Shown in pieces: positions 16,844 through 25,884 of a DNA stretch of 39,168 nt. The stretch is from a virus. The notes under the pieces are model-generated. The model was given only the letters and a program-made list of their open reading frames with translations, had not been told where the DNA came from and made no database searches. The stretch is taken from positions 1-39,168 of IMG/VR virus record IMGVR_UViG_3300005096_000118; one strand, 5' to 3'. The stretch's first letter is position 1, and every line of letters starts with the position of its first letter. Both the position numbers and the translations under genes were made by a program.

Positions 16844-17800
16844 ATGCCACAAGGTCAAGGCCACCAGCTGGCCGTAAATTTATACGACGAAACCGCATAC
16901 GGCGTCGACCCGGGCACACCCTCGGCAACCAAACTGTATATCGACGAGTTTGGCGTAGTAGCCGGCCAAGGTTATGACGAAGATAACAGCGTTGCAGATC
17001 GCTATCCTGATGCACCGCTACCAGGTGTGATTGATGTTACCGGCGCGATAAAGCCAAAGCTTTCCGCTGAAAACATCGGCACGCTGTTAAAGCATGCGCT
17101 CGGCAGCGTGGCAACCGCCGGCACAGGCCCGTACGCACACACCATCACCATCGGTGATCTGCCAGCCGGCATGGTCGTCGAAAAAGACATGGGCAGCAAG
17201 CTGAGCGGCGCTGCCCGTTACGAAAAATTTAACGGCGACAAAGTCAGTGGCTTCAGCTTTGAATTTGGCGGCAACGCGCAGCCATCATTAAGCTTCGACA
17301 TACAGGGCGCAAAATCCACCCTGGCAAGCTCACCGCTGGACGCCACCCCGACCGACAACGGTAACACCCGGTTTAGCCTGTTCCACGCCAGCGTTGAAGA
17401 AGGCGGCAGCGCATCGGCCATTGTTACCGCTGCCAGCCTAAGCTTTACAAACAACCTCAATGGCGATGGCTACGCAGTAAATGACAACGGCATACGCAGC
17501 ACGCTGGACGAAGGCAAGGTGGGCGTAAGCGGCGAGATAACCGCCCGCTTCGAAAACGAAACCCTACTCAACAAAGCCATCAACAACACCGAGAGCAGCC
17601 TCAAATTTATCTTAAGCCGTGGCGATGGCCTTGGCAGCGTTGGCAATGGTTACTTAGAGATCGAATGCGCCACCCTGGTATTCAGCCGCAACAGCCCGGC
17701 AATAGAAGGCCCGACCGGCATCATGGTGAAACTTGGTTTTGTCGGTTACGGCGCGAACGCATGCAAGACAGTGCTGAAAAACCAGTTGGCAGCAATTTAA
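16844..17800 (+). CDS. Major tail (tube) protein
   Basis: A 318-residue beta-rich protein with ribosome site GGAGGG. The pattern fits phage tail tube proteins: an opening A-V-N-L-Y-D-E-T-A-Y-G-V, a segment D-V-T-G-A-I-K-P near residue 65, and a second domain after about 190 (I-V-T-A-A-S-L-S-F-T-N-N-L). No sheath gene accompanies it, so the tail should be non-contractile. Confidence 0.7.
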   Translation: MPQGQGHQLAVNLYDETAYGVDPGTPSATKLYIDEFGVVAGQGYDEDNSVADRYPDAPLPGVIDVTGAIKPKLSAENIGTLLKHALGSVATAGTGPYAHTITIGDLPAGMVVEKDMGSKLSGAARYEKFNGDKVSGFSFEFGGNAQPSLSFDIQGAKSTLASSPLDATPTDNGNTRFSLFHASVEEGGSASAIVTAASLSFTNNLNGDGYAVNDNGIRSTLDEGKVGVSGEITARFENETLLNKAINNTESSLKFILSRGDGLGSVGNGYLEIECATLVFSRNSPAIEGPTGIMVKLGFVGYGANACKTVLKNQLAAI

Positions 17801-17807
17801 AAAATAA

Positions 17808-17884
17808 TGCGGGGTAGAGCAGCCTGGCAGCTCGCGTGGCTCATACCCACGAGGTCGGGGGTTCGAATCCTTCTCCCGCAACCA
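17808..17884 (+). tRNA. tRNA-Met (CAT)
   Basis: A complete cloverleaf is visible. Acceptor TGCGGGG pairs with TCCCGCA. The D stem GAGC/GCTC holds loop AGCCTGGCA. Anticodon stem CGTGG/CCACG holds loop CTCATAC (anticodon CAT). The T arm is GGGGG/CCTTC with TTCGAAT. A discriminator A and encoded CCA follow. The D arm and both ends resemble bacterial initiator tRNA, but the first base pair is T-A rather than the C-A mismatch and the anticodon stem lacks the full GGG/CCC. An elongator or lysidine-modified Ile tRNA is therefore possible. It lies inside the tail operon between the tube and chaperone genes. Confidence 0.9.
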
Positions 17885-17949
17885 ATGACGCAAGGGGTTA
17901 TTTTGCCCCCTGGCAAATATACACAATAACAACAAAGGGGAAATGAAAA

Positions 17950-18300
17950 ATGTTGATAGTAAATCCAGATCGTGAAGTTGACTGGCCGGTAGAGATACCC
18001 GTGCCACAAGACGGCGGCAGTACAGTAAAAGCAGAAGTGATGGTGCGCTTTAAGCTGGCCACAAAGACAGAAATATTCGGCTCCGGCGATACGCCACCGA
18101 AAAAAGACCTGCTGCCGAGCCGTATCTTAGGCTGGGGCACCGCCGAAGAAAATCACAAAGACGGTTTTGTCGATGGCAAAGAAAAACCGATACCGTTTAC
18201 CCCGGAAAACTTAAAAGCCGTTTTAAACATCGGTTATATCGAACGCGCTCTGGCATTGGCTTTGGTCAACGCCAGCAACGGAGCGGCAGCAAAAAACTAA
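17950..18300 (+). CDS. Tail assembly chaperone, short form (gpG-like)
   Basis: A 116-residue protein between tube and tape-measure genes, the fixed place of lambda G-type chaperones. AAGGGGAAA precedes its start. It ends at TAA 18298 directly after a slippery heptamer, so a share of ribosomes should continue in the -1 frame. The sequence is beta-rich at the start (V-D-W-P-V-E-I-P-V-P), like other G proteins. Confidence 0.75.
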   Translation: MLIVNPDREVDWPVEIPVPQDGGSTVKAEVMVRFKLATKTEIFGSGDTPPKKDLLPSRILGWGTAEENHKDGFVDGKEKPIPFTPENLKAVLNIGYIERALALALVNASNGAAAKN

Positions 18301-18635
18301 TCGAGTGGGTTCGCTGGCTCAATGGCGTAAGCGAAACCGGCGGCAGCCCGAAATATTGCAAAGACTGCCCCGACAAAGGCGAATCCACACGATGCGGAAA
18401 ATGTAACGCGCCAGAGCTGTACAGCGAAAACGTTGCAGCGGTAAATCTGTACCAAAATTGCAACACGCAATGGCGATACTCAGCTACCGGACTGGCGATA
18501 GGCTTTGATTACAGCGGCGTAAAGAAAGTGATGAGGTTCTACAAAATAAAAAACAAAAGCGATGCTTTTGAGCGACTGCAAATTTTAGAAAATGAAACCC
18601 TGAAAATTAGAGCCGAAAAACAAAAAGAAGAATAA
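17950..18635 (+). CDS. Tail assembly chaperone, -1 frameshift product (gpGT-like)
   Basis: Shifting back one base at 18291-18297 extends the short form by 112 residues (L-I-E-W-V-R-W-L-N-G and on) to a TAA at 18633 that overlaps the tape-measure ATG. The total is about 228 residues. The extension has C-K-D-C and C-G-K-C pairs that could bind zinc and a charged helical end. The frame has no start codon of its own near the junction, and the stretch would otherwise be a 330-base gap in a tightly packed operon. In lambda, gpGT binds the tape measure during tail assembly. Confidence 0.75.
18291..18338 (+). promoter_or_regulatory. Programmed -1 frameshift site with hairpin
   Basis: The heptamer A-AAA-AAC is in the correct phase, with codons AAA and AAC, followed at once by TAA. 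Ten bases downstream GGTTCGCT (18308-18315) can pair with AGCGAAACC (18330-18338) with one bulge. This is the classical arrangement of slip site, spacer and stem. Confidence 0.75.
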
Positions 18636-20569
18636 TGGCAAAGAAAAAAGACAGCCTGATTATAGAAATAAAAACCGATGGCGCAGGTAAAACCACGGCG
18701 TCGATTGCAGGCATTTCTAAAGGCATGGGCAAGCTGGACGGCAATGTTAAAGGCGCGTCTAAATCACTGCTGTCATTAAAAAACATCCTCGGCACCGTCG
18801 CATTCGCCGCTGCTGCAAAAGGCATATTCGATGCCAATGTTGAGTATCAGAAACTAAAAGCCAGCCTAAAAACCGTTACCGGCTCGATGGAAAAGGCGAA
18901 TGAAGAATGGGCGAAACTGGAAAAATTCACTCAGGACACGCCGTTCCAACTTAACCAGGTAGTCGATAGCTTTATCAAGTTGAAAGCGCTCGGCTTAAAT
19001 CCAAGCATGAAAGCGCTTACCAGTTACGGCAACACTGCCAGCGCAATGGGCAAAGATTTAAACCAGATGATCGAGGCGGTAGCCGATGCCAGCACCGGTG
19101 AGTTTGAACGTTTAAAAGAGTTCGGCATAAAAGCGCGGCAGCAGGGCGATGATGTTAGCTTCACTTTTCAGGGCATAACCACAACGGTTAAAAAGAACGC
19201 GGGCGACATAGAAGAATATTTACAAAGCATTGGTGAAAAACAGTTTGCTGGAGCCATGAAAGAGCAGATGGACACCCTTGGCGGCGCGGTATCGAACCTT
19301 GAAGATGCGTTTGGCGGGCTGGCACGACAGATTGGTGACTCTGGTTTTAACGATGCAATGAAATCGCTTATACAGGATTTTACCAGTTTGGTTAATGCAA
19401 TATCCGGTGCGCCAAGATCATTGGCAGAAATACAAAAAGAACTCGACAGCCTTGAGAACAGGCGTTTTGGCAGAAGTGCAAAATCAAATAACGCGGGGGC
19501 GCGGGCAAAGCTGCAAGATGAGCTTAGTGCAGCGAAAATAGCACTTGGTGGAATCCAGGGAATAACGGAAGAGGTTACAGTTGCTGAAGACGCTATTGCG
19601 GCGGCTGTTGAGCGTATCCGCGAGTTAAAGCAAAAAATTAACGAAACTCCAGAAAGTGAGCAGGTGACCACGCAAGGTAGTGGTCGCAGCAAACGCTTAA
19701 CTCTGTTCGGGCGCGCTAAAAAAGAGCTGGATGACCTGGAAGCCGCACTTCCAGAGCTACAGCAAAAGGCTGCTGATTTATTTAATACGATGTACGTAGG
19801 CGCACTTGACGACGAAAGCACCGATGCGCCAACGGGCGCTGCTGCCACAGGTAACGCCGAATCACGCCCGAACATCTTCACTGGCTTAACGCCCGAAGAA
19901 ATGGATGCTGACTACCAAAACGCGGTAGACATGGGCGCGCAGATGGCTGATGAGTTTCATGCGCAGGCGCAGGCAAGAGCAGATGCAGAGGTACAGGCTA
20001 ACGCCATTATTATGAATGCGCGAATGAATACCGCACGTCAGGGCGTGGCGTTACTTCAGGCGTTTGCCGGAAAAAGCAAAGCTGCTGCCATTGCGGCAAT
20101 TGCGCTATCTAAGGGCCTGGCAATGGCAGAAGCAAACAACGCCAACCTGGTGGCCGCCGAAGCGGCGAGAGCCAGCGCAACAATTGCAGCGCCGCCGGGT
20201 GCAGGCTTGGCGGCAGGTGCCGCAGCCTATGCCTCGGTAAGAACGCAGGGTGCTATTACGCTCGGCCTTATCGCCGCAACCGGCCTGGTGCAAGCTAGCA
20301 ACGTTGGAGGTGGCGCAGGCGGCGGCGCAGCCCTCGGCGCCCCCGCCAACCCGGTAACCACCACCAACGACTTCAACAGCGGCGCACCGCAGGATCTCAG
20401 TGGTGACGGTGGCACGGTCGGCACGATAAACATCGTGGTCAACGGCGTAATGACGCAGGAAATTGTTGACGACGTGCTGGTGCCAGCTATCCGCGATGGC
20501 ATCGATAACCGTGACGTTATTTTAATCAACGGCAGCTCACGGCAGGCGCAGGAGCTGGTTTCACTATGA
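18635..20569 (+). CDS. Tape measure protein
   Basis: A 644-residue protein. Residues 60-210 carry the tape-measure N-terminal domain (Y-Q-K-L-K-A-S-L-K-T-V-T-G-S then F-T-Q-D-T-P-F-Q-L). Long coiled-coil helices lie at about 270-390 and a hydrophobic A/G-rich segment at about 475-560. By the usual rule of about 0.15 nm per residue the tail would be near 95-100 nm. The C-terminal V-N-G-V-M-T-Q-E-I-V-D resembles a segment of the portal-MuF fusion. Confidence 0.85.
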   Translation: MAKKKDSLIIEIKTDGAGKTTASIAGISKGMGKLDGNVKGASKSLLSLKNILGTVAFAAAAKGIFDANVEYQKLKASLKTVTGSMEKANEEWAKLEKFTQDTPFQLNQVVDSFIKLKALGLNPSMKALTSYGNTASAMGKDLNQMIEAVADASTGEFERLKEFGIKARQQGDDVSFTFQGITTTVKKNAGDIEEYLQSIGEKQFAGAMKEQMDTLGGAVSNLEDAFGGLARQIGDSGFNDAMKSLIQDFTSLVNAISGAPRSLAEIQKELDSLENRRFGRSAKSNNAGARAKLQDELSAAKIALGGIQGITEEVTVAEDAIAAAVERIRELKQKINETPESEQVTTQGSGRSKRLTLFGRAKKELDDLEAALPELQQKAADLFNTMYVGALDDESTDAPTGAAATGNAESRPNIFTGLTPEEMDADYQNAVDMGAQMADEFHAQAQARADAEVQANAIIMNARMNTARQGVALLQAFAGKSKAAAIAAIALSKGLAMAEANNANLVAAEAARASATIAAPPGAGLAAGAAAYASVRTQGAITLGLIAATGLVQASNVGGGAGGGAALGAPANPVTTTNDFNSGAPQDLSGDGGTVGTINIVVNGVMTQEIVDDVLVPAIRDGIDNRDVILINGSSRQAQELVSL

Positions 20570-20967
20570 GCGCCATAACCTACACAGCCCATGCCCGCGC
20601 AACATTGATCAGCGGCCACACAGCAGGCAACAGCTACAGCTTTGACGTTAAGATCAGAGCTTATGACCGCACCATAAACAGCCCGAAAACACAGCACCGC
20701 TCGCTTGATAACACGATAGAAACAATTTTAAAACGTGTTGATCAGGGCTTGTCTATTACCATCGGCGCGTATGGTGAAAGCGATCAGGCGCAGATTGATG
20801 AGTTTGTTTATTCCGTTGCTGGCGGCGAAGCTTTTACCGTCGATTTAAACGGCACCGCTGCCACGCCAGACGCACCGGTCAGCGTGAAATATACCGGCAA
20901 GGTAGCAGGCGAACAGCGGGTAGGCGTTAATAAATTTATAATGCCGTTGCCGCTGGTTAGGCTGTGA
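20566..20967 (+). CDS. Hypothetical distal tail protein
   Basis: A 133-residue beta-rich protein between tape measure and tail tip, coupled at both ends by four-base overlaps. By position it may be a distal tail or tail-tip assembly protein. No family motif is recognised. Confidence 0.5.
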   Translation: MSAITYTAHARATLISGHTAGNSYSFDVKIRAYDRTINSPKTQHRSLDNTIETILKRVDQGLSITIGAYGESDQAQIDEFVYSVAGGEAFTVDLNGTAATPDAPVSVKYTGKVAGEQRVGVNKFIMPLPLVRL

Positions 20968-23900
20968 AAACGTTTAGCCCTGCCATTGCTGTTTTTGAAG
21001 GCGAAAGTAATAAGCAGCCGCATTTTGTTTTCGAGTTATTCTGGAACGTCGCCGGCATTGGTAACACTTATTTTACAAGCAGCGCTGATGCACAAACCCC
21101 GGCGAGCGCAGATGTTATCGCCAGCTCTTTTATATCTGTAAGCGGGCAAACGCAAAAAATAAAACCGGATATTGCCACAAGTGAAATCGGCTCAATCACC
21201 GTGAAGCTGCTTGATGTTAATCAGGCGATCACTAATAAAATTGGCACAAAGTTGACAGGCGGCAACGGCTTGCGTGGCAAAGTCGGCAAGGTTTACGTTG
21301 GTTACTACGGCATGCCGTTTAGTGATTATGACCTGCGTGTTACTTATGTGGTTGATGAAATAACTTTCCGTGATGGCGTTTATACTATAAAACTGAGCGA
21401 CATTCAGCGTGCATCTCGTAAAAAGATATTCAGCCCAAAAGAAACGACCCTGAATACGAGCGTTAGCGAAACCGATATGTTTATACCGGTTACCACTTCA
21501 GACTTAACGCTTTTTCCTACATTTGAGCACGGCGCAGAATACAAGGTTCGGCCAGGTGAAACGGTTAGTTATGCAAAGCTTGAAAAGGAGGTTTTTTGTT
21601 TCAGCAGCATAACAACCCACGCTACGCTTGGGCCGTCATTTGTTGTTGTCGAGCGCGGCGCTTTAAACACGAAAGCGGTGGCGCACACCGTAAAAACCGG
21701 CACAGAAACCAGCCGTCGGCAAAAAATAATCGAGCACATTTATATAGAAGGCGCAGCGCCAAAAGTTATTTACGCACTGCTTACCGGCAAAGTAGAAGGG
21801 CAGACCGGCGACATGCCTGCGCACTGGCATTTAGGCATTGCTACGTCATTTGTAAAGCTGACTGATTTTCAATCACTCGGAACGGACTACTGGAATACCG
21901 CTGATGACAGCGGCAGGCGCGTACGCATTGAAAACCCCGGCACACAGGATGGTAAGCGCTATCTTGAAAAAGAACTGCTGCTGTGGTTAGGCGCGTTTAT
22001 GCCGATTTACTCTGATGGCAGTATCGGCATAAAGCGGCTGAGCCAAACACTTTCAGATTCGTCTTATAACATTTATTTAAACAAGAGCAATGTAAAAAGT
22101 TACAGCACGCTGACGCATGCCATGCAGTCAGTAATAAATAATATAGAGATTAACTGGAACTGGGTCGATTCAAAAAAAGATTTTACAAAAACATCGGTGT
22201 TGATCGATGCAACATCAAATACTATACACGGCGATTCGAATGTTAAAAAGTTTGCTTTTAAGGCGGTGCACACCGGGCTGCACACAGATAATAATCTATT
22301 AACGTATTTTGACACGCTACGCAACCGCTACAGTGGGCCGCCACTGGTAATGAGTGTCGAGTGCATGCCAACGCTTTCGATGGTTGAGGTTGGCGACACT
22401 GTACGTCTTGCACTCGACCAGATAAGAGATTTTACCACCAGCAGTACGCTTAACCGGGTATTTGAAGTGCAGCAGGTAAGCACTAACTGGATGACCGGCA
22501 ACATACGCCTTAGCCTGTTTGGCAGCAGCCAGAAAGCCGGTGGGCTTTCTCGCACCACGTTAAGCACGGTATTAAACGACAGCTATTACACACAGGCCGG
22601 CACAGAGCTTTCAACCATTTTAACCATTGTTGCAGGCGCAGTAACCGCCAACGGCACGCTAACCGGGCATGCCACAGATATTGATAACAGCGCGGCTATT
22701 TATTATTACGATGGCGATTTAACGATAGATGCTGACATTGTTGTCAGCATCACAGAAAACGTGCAGCTGCGTATAAAGGGCAGCTTGCAAATTAATGGAG
22801 AAATTGAAGGCGTTGACGCGGGCGCAACGGGCGGGGCGGCGACCACACTTTTTATAAATGCGTTAACAACACAAACATTTGAGTCTGGGCCGCCATCTTA
22901 TAGTGCGCCTGTTGATCTTGACTTTGATGCGGGTGAGCAAGGTTTTTTTGGCACAACTATATCTCCACGCGGACTGGTAACGATTACCAACGCAATACCG
23001 CCACCGCCAGTATCTTCTGTAATAAATGCCGAGGGCTTTTTTGCTGGCGGGCAAAGCGCTGCTTTATCAGAAGTGCCTTACTACGAACTAAGTAACGCGT
23101 CATCTTTAGATGTATTGACTGGGTATCCTGCTGATTTACGCGGTAATTCTGGGATAGGTGGCACGCCTTATATACATGGTGCATTCGCGCAAACAAGTTT
23201 ATTTTCAGCAACATATAAGCTTTACATACTCGGCAACGGTGGCGCTGGCGGTAACGGTGGCGCTGGCCTTTTAATTGTTGCACGAGGTATGGCTTTTGGC
23301 GGCAGCGGTAAAATTGACTTAAGCGGCGGAGACTCATCTGTAGGTACTTCTTATACGCAGACAACAGGTGATAAATTCTGGGGTTCTTCTGGTGCGCCCG
23401 GCGCGCCGGGCGCACTATTGATTTTGATGGACGGTAACGCAACAAATCCTGATATTGATAGCACAAACTTTACTGCTAACTATGGTGACGCACCAGTGCC
23501 AGCGGGTGCAACGGAGGTTGGCATAACCGATGTCGCAAGCATTCAGCCGCTGGCGAGGTTAGACGCATGGACATTTGGCGATGCAGTACAAAATAAAGAG
23601 CCTTATCATGCGACAGAAAATATAAGCCACAGCGCGTCAGCACACGACATCCTCTGGATTCCAAAAGATGAAACCATACAGGAAGAAACTGACCCGGCGC
23701 CAGCCGACGTAAGCAACTTTACCGCCCTGCAAAATGGCAACGTGGTTGTATTCCGCTGGGATTCAAACCCGGACGTATTGCTTGCAGGTTTCGAGATACG
23801 CTACGGCGCGCGCGGTGCGACATCGTTTGAAGACGCAACGCCATTAACGCAGGTGACAAAAGGCACCAGCATTACCAGTGCCGACGTGCCGCCGGGCGAC

Positions 23901-24653
23901 TGGACTTTTTACAACGCGGCAGTAAATGATTCTACCGACATTAACTATTCCGAAAACCCGGCAACGGTTGACCTGGTTGTAACCGCCGCACTGGATATTA
24001 TTTTTCAGACAGCACAGGCGCCAGACTGGCTGGGCACGCTGACAAACTTCGTTAAGCATCACACCGGTGTGCTGGTGCCAAAAAGCCAGAACCTTGCCAG
24101 CGCGGACGGCTGGGATACCTTCGACGTATTCGTAATAAACCCGTATGACACATGCACTTACGAAGCGCCAGAGATAGATATAAGTTTCGACGATGCGGTG
24201 CGCGTGTGGGGTTCGATTGATTCCGCTCTTGGCCCCGACGAAACCACCGGCGTGGCAAACCCTGCACTGTCTATCGATTACAGGCTTGCTGCCGGATCAT
24301 ACGATGGCTTTGAAAGCTGGAGCGTCGGCGAAGTAACGCTGCGCTACTGCAAGCAAAAATTAACGCTGGACACCACTAAAGGCGTATCAAAAATAACCGA
24401 GTTTTTGCCAACCGTAGACGTGCTTGAGCGCACCATAAGCGGCGACGACATTACCGTTGCAGCAGGCGGTAGCGCAATAACATTCAGCCAGCCGTTTCAC
24501 AATAAGCCGTTTGTGCGGGTGTTTGTTGATTCGGCCAGCGCATTAATACCAACCAAAGAAAACGTTACCGTAAACGGTTTCGATTTTAATATTTTTAATA
24601 CATCGGGCACCAACGTCGGCGGCACCGGCAGTTGGGAAGCCATAGGATCATAG
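20964..24653 (+). CDS. Tail tip / hub protein with Gly-rich and FN3-like domains
   Basis: A 1229-residue protein. The first 560 residues look like a tail hub (short strands, M-V-E-V-G-D-T-V-R-L-A-L and V-F-E-V-Q-Q-V near 470-510). Residues about 750-830 are Gly/Ala-rich (G-G-A-G-G-N-G-G-A-G). A fibronectin-III-like domain follows near 905-1000 (V-V-F-R-W-D-S-N then G-F-E-I-R-Y). It is the longest gene here and stands where lambda J-type tip proteins lie. It probably forms the tip and contacts the host. Confidence 0.7.
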   Translation: MKTFSPAIAVFEGESNKQPHFVFELFWNVAGIGNTYFTSSADAQTPASADVIASSFISVSGQTQKIKPDIATSEIGSITVKLLDVNQAITNKIGTKLTGGNGLRGKVGKVYVGYYGMPFSDYDLRVTYVVDEITFRDGVYTIKLSDIQRASRKKIFSPKETTLNTSVSETDMFIPVTTSDLTLFPTFEHGAEYKVRPGETVSYAKLEKEVFCFSSITTHATLGPSFVVVERGALNTKAVAHTVKTGTETSRRQKIIEHIYIEGAAPKVIYALLTGKVEGQTGDMPAHWHLGIATSFVKLTDFQSLGTDYWNTADDSGRRVRIENPGTQDGKRYLEKELLLWLGAFMPIYSDGSIGIKRLSQTLSDSSYNIYLNKSNVKSYSTLTHAMQSVINNIEINWNWVDSKKDFTKTSVLIDATSNTIHGDSNVKKFAFKAVHTGLHTDNNLLTYFDTLRNRYSGPPLVMSVECMPTLSMVEVGDTVRLALDQIRDFTTSSTLNRVFEVQQVSTNWMTGNIRLSLFGSSQKAGGLSRTTLSTVLNDSYYTQAGTELSTILTIVAGAVTANGTLTGHATDIDNSAAIYYYDGDLTIDADIVVSITENVQLRIKGSLQINGEIEGVDAGATGGAATTLFINALTTQTFESGPPSYSAPVDLDFDAGEQGFFGTTISPRGLVTITNAIPPPPVSSVINAEGFFAGGQSAALSEVPYYELSNASSLDVLTGYPADLRGNSGIGGTPYIHGAFAQTSLFSATYKLYILGNGGAGGNGGAGLLIVARGMAFGGSGKIDLSGGDSSVGTSYTQTTGDKFWGSSGAPGAPGALLILMDGNATNPDIDSTNFTANYGDAPVPAGATEVGITDVASIQPLARLDAWTFGDAVQNKEPYHATENISHSASAHDILWIPKDETIQEETDPAPADVSNFTALQNGNVVVFRWDSNPDVLLAGFEIRYGARGATSFEDATPLTQVTKGTSITSADVPPGDWTFYNAAVNDSTDINYSENPATVDLVVTAALDIIFQTAQAPDWLGTLTNFVKHHTGVLVPKSQNLASADGWDTFDVFVINPYDTCTYEAPEIDISFDDAVRVWGSIDSALGPDETTGVANPALSIDYRLAAGSYDGFESWSVGEVTLRYCKQKLTLDTTKGVSKITEFLPTVDVLERTISGDDITVAAGGSAITFSQPFHNKPFVRVFVDSASALIPTKENVTVNGFDFNIFNTSGTNVGGTGSWEAIGS

Positions 24654-24665
24654 AGGGGATTTATT

Positions 24666-25577
24666 ATGGCATTACCAGATTTTACGACACAGGATGCTGC
24701 GACTTATAAGGCAAGTCTTGATGAGACGGCAGTCATACACGACCAGATTGCCGGTGCATTTTATGTGCATGAGGCGGCAACGCCTGATATGTCAGTTGTT
24801 ATAAATGGCGGAACTGTTAATTATAATAATTTTCCAGCAACCATAGGACAGCAACAAAAAACAGGTATTGTTGCGCCAACAGTAAACCCACGACTTGACG
24901 GTATTTATATTAGAAAAACAGATGGGTTGTGGGGCTATGTAGCAGGAACTGAAGCGGTAAGCCCAGTATTACCACCACACCCTGGACATCAATGGATTAT
25001 TGTAGCCAGCATACTGCTACAGGCAAGCCCACAAACGACTGCAATTACAAATTCTATGATAACGGATTTGAGGGCTGCTTTGGCTTTAAACTTGCTTGAC
25101 GAAGATGATATGGCGTCAGATTCTAATCTTGTCGCGCCAACACAGCAGTCTGTTAAGGCTTATGCTGATACAAAACGTGTTCTTGTGATGCTTGACGCGC
25201 CAATTAATATATTAAGCGTTATATCAGCAGGGGGTTCATGGGTAACACATGATTTAAGTGTTTCTGCGCCGGCAGTTGTTAGTGACGGCGCAAAAGAATT
25301 AATTTTGAGCGTTGAAATAAACAAAACAATTGCAGCCGTTGGTTCCTTTTATATGTCATGCGGTTTTAGGCGGGTAGGCTCAACAGCATCCCTTTCATTT
25401 TCACCGAGAGTAGGAATACAAGAGTATTCATGGGGATCGACTACATATAATAAAACAATATACGGACTAGTACATGTTGGGCTTGATACAAATGGTGATT
25501 TTCAGCTTTATATTGATCATGGTGGCGTTGGTGGGTCCCCCACGAATAAGCTATATGTTGTTGGTTACTACAAATAA
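24666..25577 (+). CDS. Tail fibre protein
   Basis: A 303-residue protein. The middle contains D-E-D-D-M-A-S-D-S then P-T-Q-Q-S-V-K-A-Y, a motif common at the joint between the stem and head domains of phage fibres. The last 130 residues are a beta-rich possible receptor-binding head. It is the second fibre set of the genome, separate from the island at 7791. Confidence 0.65.
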   Translation: MALPDFTTQDAATYKASLDETAVIHDQIAGAFYVHEAATPDMSVVINGGTVNYNNFPATIGQQQKTGIVAPTVNPRLDGIYIRKTDGLWGYVAGTEAVSPVLPPHPGHQWIIVASILLQASPQTTAITNSMITDLRAALALNLLDEDDMASDSNLVAPTQQSVKAYADTKRVLVMLDAPINILSVISAGGSWVTHDLSVSAPAVVSDGAKELILSVEINKTIAAVGSFYMSCGFRRVGSTASLSFSPRVGIQEYSWGSTTYNKTIYGLVHVGLDTNGDFQLYIDHGGVGGSPTNKLYVVGYYK

Positions 25578-25828
25578 TGAAAAAATTCTTGCCTTTAATT
25601 TTGTTACTACACGGTTGCCAATACGGTGCTGGCGTGGGCGTACGCCCAACAACATACGACAACGGTAATTTAGACAACATGAGCAACCCTGTAGGCATAA
25701 TCAGAGTAGAGCAGAAAGTAGCAAAGAACACGAAAGTTATTTACGAGCACTTAAGCTCAATACCGGATAACCGGGAAGACTACGGCATAAACACCTTCGG
25801 GATTATTTACATGTTTGGCGACAAGTAA
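25577..25828 (+). CDS. Small lipoprotein
   Basis: An 83-residue protein starting at the stop of the fibre gene (TAATG). A short hydrophobic signal (L-P-L-I-L-L-L-H-G-C) ends in a likely lipidated Cys14. The mature part is beta-rich. A phage-coded lipoprotein at the end of the tail operon may act in superinfection exclusion, but this is inference. Confidence 0.55.
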   Translation: MKKFLPLILLLHGCQYGAGVGVRPTTYDNGNLDNMSNPVGIIRVEQKVAKNTKVIYEHLSSIPDNREDYGINTFGIIYMFGDK

Positions 25829-25832
25829 CAAA

Positions 25833-25854
25833 TCTTTCACACGTTTCGGACGAC
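25833..25854 (+). promoter_or_regulatory. Late-operon motif, copy 4 (lysis operon)
   Basis: The sequence TTTCACACGTTTCGGACGAC begins five bases after the lipoprotein stop and 30 bases before the lysozyme. It is identical to copy 3 over 20 bases. TTATAT at about 25876 is a possible -10 box, but distances differ between copies. Confidence 0.75.
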
Positions 25855-25884
25855 AGCGCCACTGATTTTACTCATTATATCCGC

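Noticed and set aside
17808-17884. tRNA remnant as a prophage attachment scar
   Set aside because: The tRNA is complete with encoded CCA and lies inside the tail operon of a closed genome, not at an element edge.
19168-19881. 237-codon minus-strand ORF opposite the tape measure gene
   Set aside because: Low-complexity S/A/C-rich translation caused by codon bias of the sense gene; no independent start signals.
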